Positions 26,401 to 38,400 of a DNA stretch of 64,000 nt are shown piece after piece. Both the position numbers and the translations under genes were made by a program. The stretch lies in NCBI GenBank assembly GCA_003342895.1, contig PTFA01000042.1, positions 1,914,921-1,978,920 on the forward strand, given 5' to 3'. Positions within the stretch are counted from its first letter, which is position 1. Every line of letters begins with the position of its first letter. The notes under the pieces are model-generated. The model was not told the origin of the DNA. It was given only the letters and a program-made list of their open reading frames with translations, and made no database searches. The stretch is from Casuarius casuarius. Its lineage: Eukaryota > Chordata > Aves > Casuariiformes > Casuariidae.

Positions 26401-29400
26401 ACCTCAATACATTGTAAGTGTGATGATATTAAAGAAGCCGAATTAATAATGCAGAGTTACTGAAAATGACCACTTCAGTTAGGGCTACAGAAAAGTAGAA
26501 TTTAGTCATAGGCTGCCTCTAGCTGTAGGTGCAGTTGACCAGTTGTGTTCACTGCAGTCTCCTGAACTCTCGTTCTCGTTGTTCTTCATGGGCCAACTGC
26601 TAAGGACCCATCATGTTGACTATTGCTAATGCTTTTCTTTTTTTTTTTTTAAAAAAAGTAATCCTTTTCCCTAGTCCAAAATCAGGCTATGCATGAATGT
26701 TTATAACCATGTGCATTCAGGGTTTGAAAATTTTCCCAAAGGCGCTATCCTGTCTGAATAATTACAGAGGTTCGGCAAAAATGGTTTATTTTATATTCTG
26801 TAATATCTATTCTAAATTCTAAGAATCTGCTAAGCTTTAATGTGACTCTGGAAAATAACTATGGTCATAAAATATGGTATTGCCCAAATTATCTCCGTAT
26901 TTCAGTGAGCTTTGTAGTCTTAGCAAAGTAGCAAGTAGTAAAAACTTGTATAGAAACTGATTATCTCTGTAGCAATGTTGAATTCAGCTTTCATTTAAGA
27001 TAAAATTGAGGGTCATTAATAAAATGAGACTGAGAGCAAGGACAGTAGGTTCAATTTAACTTTTTCTAAACTTTCGTCCATTTATCAGAATTGTTTTTAA
27101 TACCTTGCAAAGGTCATGTGCTACTCCTCTTCATTATGTAGCTATTTTGACATTATCTTAAAATCTGGTGTTGCCTGGTGTGCAATTTGAAGCACTAATG
27201 CATGCATATATTTCACTAACAAAAAATTTTAGATTCAGACAAGTACAATCTGTAAATAAATAAATTTTAAATTTTAACTCTTATGAAACTATAGCTAAGA
27301 AGTTACTAAAAATGTTGTCAAATTAGCTTATTAAAGTTTTTCTCATTTTGCCCTTTGAATCACTTCTGCTATTTAGTTCTCCTCTTTGCTGCTGTTAGGC
27401 AGTTTTCTTTATTTCAGTCAATGCATGAGAATGGTTATATGAAAACTTTATCTGGCAAATTTGCCAGATAGTGAGTTTCTGAAAAACTATCCCAATGTAT
27501 GAAGATTAACTGTTTCAATCCCTGAGCGAATTAAGACAAACTTTTTAAGATTTATCTACGCAAAACCTGTCTGGTATAAGTCTCATAATATATTTCAACA
27601 AAATTAGAGTTACTAAGATATGGATTTGGTCACAACTTCCTGCTACAGACTTTTACTGAATATTTTTGTGCATACAATATTTTCATCAAACCATATTATC
27701 TTTTTTTTAGTGCTCTTTTCAATGAAAAATTTCATTTTTAAGTAAAGTATTGCTTTTTCCTTATAACACTGAGGAGTTTAGACTCAAAATTCTAGGTTAT
27801 ATAAAAGATTCAGGATAAAGTTTATATTTGTGTTAATATTTGGTGTTTATACTGAAAAAAAATCATGAGAAAAGATGATGTTTTTATTATATATTTATAT
27901 TCTAAATATTTCAAGCTAATTAGAGCGAAACTAGCACTTGTATATGGATGAATACTCTCTGTGCCACAATTTCATCTCAAAGACATTGCTTAAAGAATTC
28001 AATCTTCTGAGTATAAAACAATCCTGAAGATTCTTTAGCAGTTTACTTGGCAGGAAAATTGCCATTAACTTCAAAATAAAACCAATAAACTGAAACACTT
28101 GCTAAGATGAGCAGCTCAGAGGCCACATTTTTTTTTTTACAGAATTTAATGAATGAATTCAACAAAGCAGGAAACAAAATAAAACTTAAGTGACTGTTCA
28201 GATGAAATTTTGTCAAACTTTTTTTTAAAGTCGTGTTTTAAAAAGTCTCACTTGTTTCTAAATTCATTAACATCTCAGGTAATCTGAGTAAAAATAGGTA
28301 AATAGTAAGTGGTTTAGAGAGCTTTGAAATCTACCTTAAATGTCTGCCATAGCATTTTGTAATATTGAAAGTCTGAATAATGAAATATAGGAGGCCATTT
28401 GTTACGATTCAGGTGGTATATGGTTACACATATTTTACTTTTTTCTCTAGGAGCTGAGAGAAATACATAACAAACAACAACTACAGAAACAAAAAAGCTT
28501 GGAAGCTGAGAGGTTGAAGCAGAAGGAACAAGAAAGGAAAACAGTAGAACTGGAAAAGCAAAAAGAAGCTCAAAGGTAACAAACTGCTCTAGTTTAAGCT
28601 GTCTTTTTGGAGGTACTGGGGTGCGAAGTGTTTTGCAAACAAGTATAACAAACTTGGCATTCCCAGAAACAGAATCTGATCTCAAATAATATGTCACTAA
28701 ATGGGAAGAATGTCTAAGACCTAGACCGGGTTCAGTTCAGTGCAAGTTCCCTCCTTTTGAAATTGGGGGAATCTCTTGATTTATCTTTGAGTGAAAAGTG
28801 TGTTGTGGAGATGAGCTTTTACATCTTTCTGCAACTCTCCACAATCGATGATGTACAGAGATATTTGCAGATTTCAGCAGAGTTACTTAAATGTTTAGTG
28901 TGCTTCTAAACCTAGAGATGTTCTTGAAAAGAGTAACACGTTCTGTCTTTTATACTAAAACAAAATACAGAGCTAATATTTTTGTTGCTACACATTGGGG
29001 AATTTGTTTTTTAGGTGTATCTTTATTATTAGAAATTTTGTTATAAGGAATGAATGGCATGTAGGCTAGCAACTAGTTCTCTTCTAAAATCATTTAGCTG
29101 TAGCTTTTTGCTTTAATTTTTAGAAATTATGATGTTTTTATACTCTTGATCTAGACAAACGTTTGGTCACAGACTCACAGAATGGTTGAGGTTGGAAGGC
29201 AGTTCTGGAGACCATCTAGTCCAACCTCCCTGCTCAAGCAGGGTCACCTAGAGCATGTTTCCAAAGATTGTGTCCGGACAGCTTTTGAGTATCTCCAAGG
29301 ATGGAGACTCCACAACCTCTCTGGGCAACCTGTTCCAGTGCTCTATTACCCTCACAGTGCAGAAGTTTTTCCTTATGTACAGACAGAGCTTCCTGTGTTT

Positions 29401-32400
29401 CAGGTTGTGCCTATTGCCTCTTGTCCCGTCACCGGGCACAACTGGAAAGAATCTGTCCCCATTCTCTTTACACCCTCCCTTCAGATATTTAAACCTATTG
29501 ATCAGATCCCCCCTAAGTCTTCTCTTCTCCAGGCTGAACAGTCCCAGCTCTGTCTTTCCTCACATGTGAGATGCTCTAGTTCTTTCATCATCTCTGTGGC
29601 CCTTCGCTGGACTCGCTCCAGTACAGTATGTCCCTTGCTCTCTTATACTGGGGAGCCCAGAACTGGACACAGCACTCCAGGCGTGGCATCACCAGGGCTG
29701 AGTAGAGGGGGAGGATCACCTCCCTCCATTCTTGGCCCCAAGGGCGCATTGCTGACTCATGGTCAACTTGTTGTCCACCAGCATTCTGAGGTCCTTCTCC
29801 ACAGAGCTGCTCTCCAGGAGGTCGTCCCCCAGCCGGTACTGGTGCCTGGGGTTATTCCTCCTGAGGTGCAGGACCCTGCACTTCCCTTTGCTGAACTTCA
29901 TGAGGTTCCTCTCTGCCCCTGTCTCCAGCCTGTTGAGGTCCCTCTGAATGGCAGCACAGCCCTCAGGGGTATCAGCCACTCCTCCTGGTTTTGTATGATC
30001 AGCAAACTTGCTGAGGGTGCACTCTGTCCCTTCATCCAGGTCACTGATGAGTAAGTTGAACAAGACTGGATCCAGTACTGATCCCTGGGGGACACCGCTA
30101 GCTACAGGCCTCCAACTAGACTTTGTGTCACTGATCACAACCCTCTGAGGTCTGCTATTCAGCCAGTTTACAATCCACCTCACTGTCTCCTCATCTAGCC
30201 TGTAGATGAAAACAAGGGCCTTTGAACCAGGGGTCTTAAATTAATGGTTACAACATTACACAGACTGTGATCTCAAGCAAATTGATAGTCTGTGTAATTA
30301 CTTTCTGAGTCAAATTTTTACATTTCAAGCAAAAACAAAACAAGGGTCTCAATGAAAACCTTATCTTCAAACAGAAATCTTATACCTAGAAAGTAGATAA
30401 GTTTAGATAAATTATTTGCATAAAGTCTATGCCTTTAAAAATCTTAAACATCAGCTTCAGAAAAGTTCCTGACAACAAAAACACCTTTCTGTGATGAAGG
30501 AATGGCTACACTGAATATGATAATTATGTTGGAACTTTCCACGAAATTGAGAAGGCTGCTGAGGTACTGGGAATAGGAACGTTAAAATACTCCATGTCAG
30601 AATATTTTAAAATACTCTTATTTTCTTCCAAAAAGGATTAAAAGAACACGTTTCTGCCATGGAAAAATTCATGCCTGACTTTTCATGCCAGATGAGCATT
30701 CAGACATTATTGGTAATGCAAAACTTCATGCATCCCAAATGTTCAAGCTTCTAGGTAATTGTAATTGCTGTACCTGGTAATGAGCAGTCTACCAATCTTA
30801 CAGATTTCTAACAGCCACCTGAATGAACCAGATAAATGATTAATACATTATAACCTGGATATTGCCCCATAATGCTTACAGAAATATACTGCATTTTAGT
30901 ATCTCTGGTGACAGGAAAGAAAGAAAGAATAGTCTAAAATCATAAATATGTGCACTTTAACCTTTGATTTAATGAATAGCCACATTCAGTTTGCAGTGAG
31001 AACCATATAAACAATATTTTATTGGTAATTGTGCATCGAGCTGTGCCTGTAACTTATTTGAGTAAACAAATATACATATTTACATATTTGAGAACCGTAG
31101 AGGTCTTCCTTAGTACCTTAAGTATAATTCCACACAGAGTTGTGTGGTTGGGGGAGTAATATACAATTCAGAGGAAAAAGAATAACATTTGAATAAAATG
31201 AGCTTTCTCTCAGTCTTTGAGGTAAGAACTGCCTCAGTGGTATGATGTGATTGGTGAAAGAAAAAAAGAAATTAAAAAAGTGAAAACAAATATAAGTAAA
31301 TCCCAGATTAGAGGTCATATTCCACAATAATTATCACATCAGAAGTCTTAAAGTAATGAAAAGACTCTCAAGTCTCCTGTTCCTACCCCCAAGCTGCAGA
31401 GCTCACAACTAGGCTTGTGTTTTTTCAGCTTCTGTCTCTTCGTATTCCCTTCCTCATCTTCAACTTTAGCTGTTTGTAATATTAGCTTCCATAACAATCA
31501 AAGAAGAAAATTCTGCAGTTTCTACGGAAGAATGCCTTCCCCAGTGCCCAATAAAACCTAATACATTTCATCTGCTGTTCTCGCTCCAGCAGTTAGAGCT
31601 AGCTTGGCTATAAGTGTGGGAAGACTTAATCACTCTCCTAGAAACATAATTAAAAACTCAGCTTCCCCTCTAAAGCCCATCTGACCAAACTCAGCACGTA
31701 AGACACTGCTAAAAAAAGAGAATTTGAGCTGTGTATGTGCACATGGTGCAGCCTCAGTGTTACAACAAAACTGCTGAATAATTGGCTCTGAATACTTTGC
31801 AAGTGAACACATCAAGGACAAATTCAGTGTTTGAAAGAAGAGGCTGACAGAGCAGAGAATTTATTAAATTAATTTGGATGACTTTACACTGAAGGCCGAA
31901 AAGTCTAGCAGTAATTCAGAGGGGAGGAAGTGATATCCTTCACGTTCATTAGTGTCTTCACCGGTACTCATGGTATACTGATGCAGAGTATTTAAATGGT
32001 ATCAGTGATTTCATTTAGGACCAAAGATTTTTGAGTTTATAAGTAGCTGCCATCTTACACAAGCCATTGTTACTGGGTACCTTCAGATCTCCCAGGAAAT
32101 ACTCTTGTGAACTGAAAACTTACATTAACGGAAGACAAGACTTTGCTGTCTGATGCCAACCCAGTGTCTGGAAAGTGGGTTTTTCCTCTTAGGGAATTTA
32201 GGTTTTTTTCACACCATTTTTTGGCCAGGAATCTGTATTGTCTTTGGAGAAAATCCGTGCTATTCAGTAGGCCAAGTCTGTACTGACCAGCTTGTCATGT
32301 GTTTTTAACTAATTTTAAAAGTATGAGAAGAGTATGGAAATGGAATAGGTCATGGAACAAAATGGTAGACATGTATCCTACATCTGTTACAGCCTTGTAG

Positions 32401-35400
32401 AGTTGTCTTTATTGGTATAAAACGTTTCTTGCAGAGTATCCTTATTCTTTTTTCTTTCTTCTTGTCCTCTGTGGGGCAAAGGGACTTGTTAATTTCTACA
32501 GCTGGGAATGGGAAATTTTTTGAATGGTTCTGCGAGGGTGCTGGTAAATATGTTTACTCCTTGTCCCACAGAGGATTGGCGTTCTCTTCTGATTACTGCT
32601 GTCTTGCTGATCTGGCTATTTTGAGTCTTACCTAGAGGTGTTTGTAGCTTTGAGAAAATAAGCAGAACTGATTTGGCTGATTAAATACTTCCTGCATTTT
32701 AAAGCTAAGTCAGTGATGAGTAGATGAAACTAAAGGGTACAATTTGCTGCTGCTTGCATTTCAGGGAGGACTTCATGGTATGAATTCAATCTTGAACATG
32801 TCTGGTGGTAGCTATGGCGGGTATCTACAAGCTTAGATTAAATAAAAGGAATTGTGGGGCAAATGAAAATGAAACTGGTATCTTACAATGGTGATATAAT
32901 GGGATACTCAGATTGCTTGAACTAGGCTGCTTGGGAAGAGATTTGGAAAAGCAGTCTTTGCAGTTCCAGGGTCCTGAAGTACCTATCTTGGTTCTTGCAT
33001 GCTTAAGGGGTTTTGTATCTTCAGCCTAGGGAGATTTTTTTTTTTTCCTCCTTTGTTCCTCTGTTCTCTGTATGGTTCATCACTTAATATAACTGCATGG
33101 GATTTATGAATCCTCTGAAAAACTGTGCAAAAAGAATACACAAATATTGTTGAACCCCAAGTTGAGACTCAAATACTGTTAAATTGCAGAGCTGGGACTG
33201 AAAGTATAAAATACTGGATTTTATCAAGCTTGTAATTCTCAGAGCATTGTGAGCTCAACAGATACTGCTCTAAGATACCTGTGCAGGATTTCATGTAATA
33301 ATTTAAAAAAAAAAAAAAAAATCCCAGGTAAATAGGTTTGTTTTCATGCCATTGTAGAGGAGGAGAAGAGATCACAGCCTCAACAAAGAAGGTGAAGTTC
33401 AGTGTTACAAATCTCTAAAGAACTCTGACAAGAAAAAAATAGTGTTAGATGTTTTTTCCTTCTTATAGTCACCTCCAAAACATAACTAGTCTATCATTCC
33501 TTTCTGTATGCTATGTAGCTCTTTTAGAGTTCAGTGGAATCGTATTGTAAAGGCACAGACTTCATATGTCAGTTTCGAATAATATTAAAGGTAGTATTTA
33601 AATGTACAGATAAAGCAACTCAAGGTAAGAGGCCTGTGCCTAGTAGCAGATTACACAGTAGTAATGTTCTCTCACTTGTCTGAGAATCACAGCTCTTTAT
33701 GAATATATATGCAATCACAGCAAATCTTTCAGAATGTTTCTGCTTTGTTCTATAAAAAGAACAAAGATCTTGTATAGATTTCCGAAGACACCTGTAAGAA
33801 TCTGTATTTTTGGTAGATTTCTTAGGAAATCTTTCTTAAGAAAATGCTGTAGGGTGGTCAATAACTCACTATATGACAAAAGTCACAGAGGGTATACTTC
33901 ATACTATGGATCATACACAAGGGCAGCTAACTTTTATGGCCTTTTGTTTGACCAGCTTTAAAAAAGAAATTAATTGTCCAACAGGCGAATCCAGGAGAGG
34001 GATAAACAGCGGCTTGATAGAGTGCAACAAGAAGAAGAGCTTCAGCGACAAAAAAAAAATCAGGAAGATGAAAAGCAAAAAAGGGAAGAAATAACCAAGA
34101 AGAAGGAAAGTGAGGATAAGGGGAAACAGGAAATGCAAGAAAAACTGAGTAAGCTTTTCCAACCACATCAAGAGCCAATCAAGCCAGCTGTCCAGGCTCC
34201 TTGGTCAAATGCAGGTAGAGGAAAAAGTCAGGAAATGCTGTTGCATGTGCCTTTTGAACAGATCTTTCCTCTGCTTTGCCTTCTTATTTAATATGAAAAA
34301 GTATTATGTTTCAAGAGTGGAGTGCTAGTTTTACTGAAGTAAATCAAATGTTTAAGGTTTAAGTTCTAGACTCCAAACAGCTGATCTCTTTTAGGCTTCA
34401 TTATTTTTCCTGAAAATATAGTGTTTAGCAGAGGTAGTAAAGCATAGCTGAGGAGAATCACAGTGCAAACTGAAGAGAAAATACTAGCTGTAAGATGGTG
34501 TAAGATGTCAAAAATTACTTATGTGCTTCTAATTACAACTGTTATGTTGGTTTGCAGTACATGCTTTGGGTTTCTTTAGAGTAGTAGCCATATGTCATTT
34601 AGCTACCTTTCTCCTCTCCCCCTTCACCACGTATGTTGTTTACTGAACAAATGACATGAAGTCTATGATTTAATCTCCTTTCTTCTGCTGTGCACATGAT
34701 CACTTTCAGCTGAGAGCTTCTCCTCTGCATTATAATCTGATTTTGGTCTTTATTGGAAGTAACTGAGTCATGGTTCCTTCTTAAGTGACTTGGATACATA
34801 CACAAGAGATAACTGACTGGGAACATAATGTTTGCTTATGTAGTCGGTCGAAGGATTGCATAAAGGAGAAATTATCTTATATCCTTTAGCACCAATCTAG
34901 AGGTGACTGAGTCTATTATATCCCCTTGCTATGTTTTACTTGTGCAGAGTAGCAGAGGGCACTTCTATGGCACAACAGGCAAAATAGCAAGTGCATTATA
35001 CAGGTGCTATTTAGCTTATATCTTTTTTTTTCTTTCCTGTAATCTTTTCACTAGTAATGTGTCTTTAACCCAAGCATGTGATTTTTAAAACACCATCTGT
35101 AAGTGATCTCTTTTCAGCTAATCTGTATGTATTAGGACATTTTGAAGCCTCTGTTTTGGGAGTATAGTCAGGCTGAAAATGAAGATGCTACATAAGCAGC
35201 CTGTAAAGGTTTGGGGAATACCTTTGATATATGCAGGAGCATCACTGTTTGAATTGAACCTGTGGCTTATTGATCAGACTTAACCTACAAAATCAGTGAA
35301 ACATTTGAAAAACTATATATGCTGCATCATAAGTACAGGATTATTTCTACCAAAATAGTTGTATATATCATAAAAGTTAAAATATAGTAGTATTTTATAT

Positions 35401-38400
35401 AGGTGATGTTTAGAAGAGAAAATAATAAGAAAATTCTATTCTAAATCATTCATTTGCATATTTCACCTTGTGTGATGGGGGATAATATGCTTCCTATGGG
35501 CAATGTAATGGTTTGTTATTTTTTTGTTTCTGTTTTTCACATCATTTTTCTAGCATTTATAAATAATATGTTTTGATTTTTTTTTGTATGTGTGTTTTTT
35601 TTTCTTTGCTCAGAAAAAGCTCCTTTAAGCATTTCTGCTCAGGAGGATGTAAAAATAGTATATTATAGAGCATTGTATCCTTTTGAATCGAGAAGCCATG
35701 ATGAAATCACTATTCAGCCTGGCGACATAGTCATGGTAAGAAGGGATTGTGATATTACTTGAAAAAAATTACTTAGGCTTTTACATTTGTGCAATTGAAA
35801 TTATATATGGCAAGTTTTTTTTTACAAACTTGCGAAAAATATTTCAATATATATTGAAACATACAGGATGTGATATTACATATTAACCCTATTATAATAA
35901 TGGATAGCTTTTTAGAGTTCATTGTAATGTAAAATTTAAACATCATCTATGAGTAAGTTGTATCAGTTTTAGTATGCTGAGTTGTGTGCCTCTCTGACGT
36001 GTAAGGTGTTTGAAAAGGTTCCTAAACAAAAATGATCTCAATGAGAGATTTCTTGTCCTTCAAAGTAGCTAGGGGATATTGTTACTGTTATTTTATATTA
36101 AGAGGGTGGCTGCTATGTGTTAAATTAAAAGCTGTCTTTGATAAATAAAATATGTTTGTACAAGAAATTTACCTTTTTATAAGAGTAATATTGGAGCAGT
36201 GTTTAAATTTTTAATTTTGAAAAACATTTAATTTTGAAAATTGCCTTTATTAAGAGAATGTGATGTCTAGTGTAATACCACATGAAATAATTATGCTAAA
36301 CTAGGAGATGGCTACACTTTTGTCACGATCACATAAGCATTAACATAGTCTTTGTATTGCGGTGATACTTCTCCATTAGTACTAGAATTTTTTTTACAAC
36401 TTTTTTGTGACAATTTTTGACATAATGATCTAGTATAATTGTAACTTAGAATTGTTTGCATGATAATTTGTTCTGTTTTTGTTATTTTCCTTTTTTAACT
36501 ACTTAAAAACAGCTAACTCTTTTGTGAGATAGTTTTCCATTTATTTTAAAAGAGGAGATAAAGTAGAAAAAATGTTGTCATTTCCTAAAAATGGAAACTT
36601 CAGAACCTAAAACTTTGATTGTAGTTGTGCTGCTAGAGATACATTTCTCTTATTTTTTAAAAGATGATGTTACTGGGATATGTCTGCCTAAAACTGTTGT
36701 GTTAATCTTCAAATTCTCTAAAGCTACATTCTTCTTTTGTGCCTAATTATCTCTAAAATTATAGATTCTGATGTTAATGACTGCAGTTCTTAAATGTATT
36801 TTTAATATTAATAAATTGATAGTATAATCTTAACATGCATATGTCTATTCATAATAAAAATTCCTAGTGTAAATATTAAATGATATCCTGTTCTCCTGTG
36901 GAAAAGTTTATTCATTGTAGTGTTCTACTCAACAAAATATATTTTAAGAATTTTTGCATTTTGACAAAGTTTAGTGAGGATGGGTTTTGGAAAAAATACA
37001 CTTTGTAGACTGTCATAATTTAGAACGGAATCTATTCCAAAAAAATAGCATGTATTCTGGGGGAAGTAAGCTTTCATCTCTCAGCCTTTTTTCTTTATTA
37101 AATCATCTGTGTCACAACAAAGTGTTTGTGGCATTAGAATGTGCTTGTGAAAATAATGAAGTGAATTCTGGATTAGCAGTGCTACTGAATGACTCAGGAA
37201 AAGGCCTGATCCCATTCTGAATAATAAAATGTGTTATTATTCTTCATCAGGAAATAGTATTGGTCAGTCTCCTGTTAAATTAGAGAGGATATAGGCATGT
37301 CAGTCTCCTTAGGCTATTTGAAAGTTCTATATCTTACTTTCTTAGGGAACAGATTATAGGCTAGATATGTAAGTAAACATTGATTTTTGAGGAAGAGTGA
37401 TCATCATTAGGTATACTCACAAGGAAATAACATTTTGACAAAAATATATGATTTTAAGGAGCACTTCATGCATTTTAAATAAAGACTTTGGGATAATCCA
37501 GGTCTTCCTGTATGTTACTTTGGAGTTTAGTTTAACTTTACACTACAAAAAATATTCCCTTGCTCTCAGTTTTTTTATTTAACTTGCTTTTGACAATAAT
37601 TAAACCTGATGACTGATTTTTGTGGGATTTATCTCCTGGTCTGTAGTATTCACTTAAATGGGCTACTCTTAGAAAAGCTAATATAATTAAGACACTTTTG
37701 TGAAATGTGTTATAATTCTGCCTTGCTTTAAATCATTGCTTTCCTGATGGAGGTTAAAAGGGAATGGGTAAGTGTGCTATATGACTGTTAGGAAGTCTAT
37801 GCAATCTATTCATTTTTATAAATACAGATTTTGTTACCATGTGGTTTGTTTTTTGAATATATCTAGGGTAAAATTAACAAACTAACATTGTCAAAAGTAA
37901 TTTAAGTGCAACAGACCAGAACTTACTTTTGATAATGGGCATTTGGTCTCCTAGACTCTTATCTGTCCTTAAATGTTTGTCTCGTCATGCGCTTCTAAAA
38001 GGTGCAAGTCAGTTATGTTTTTTGGAAAATAATAATTTACAAGCTTACATGTTGAAGTATATCTAATTTCTCATTTACGACATAAATGGAACTCTTGTAG
38101 TTAAGCTGACCTGTACAGTCAGGAGTTTACAGTGTGCAGCAAAATAAATATTTTTTAGAATAACTATGTTCCAGCATAGATAAACTTAATGCTTACCCGT
38201 TTTAACGCTGTTACATGGCTTTGTCCGTACAGGCTTGTGAAATCTTATTCTATAATCATATAGCTATCTAGGAGATGCTACCCAAACTGTAAGTGCTGTA
38301 AGTAGAGAATCCAGTTGAAACACAAATCCATTGAGTACGTGGAAACCAGACCTAAATCCTGGATTGAAATAGGACTGCAAAATTCATGATGTTAGAATGA

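Larger units (their letters stand above)
18863..28450 (+). other. ITSN1: Intron 16 (longest in the window)
   Basis: 9,588 bp of AT-rich sequence. Homopolymer tracts occur at 19864-19882 (T) and 22394-22405 (G), and a perfect palindrome at 27449-27470. Open frames up to about 110 codons (for example 23295-23624) show no recognisable domain. I recognise no mobile element here. I see no hidden exon, although a poorly conserved alternative exon could escape reading by eye. Confidence 0.8.
28576..33984 (+). other. ITSN1: Intron 17, carrying a CR1 LINE
   Basis: 5,409 bp. It contains the avian CR1 insertion in antisense, a 12-bp inverted repeat just beside it and an A17 tract at 33305-33321. The rest is ordinary AT-rich intron. 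Confidence 0.85.

Noticed and set aside
29182..30054. 290-codon open frame on the plus strand
   Set aside because: It is the complement of the CR1 LINE. Its apparent length comes from the LINE's composition, and the minus strand carries the real reverse transcriptase motifs.
33911..34178. Two minus-strand frames of 83-86 codons rich in Phe and Leu that look membrane-like
   Set aside because: They are antisense to the Lys/Glu-rich exon 18; AAG and GAA codons read as CTT and TTC on the other strand.
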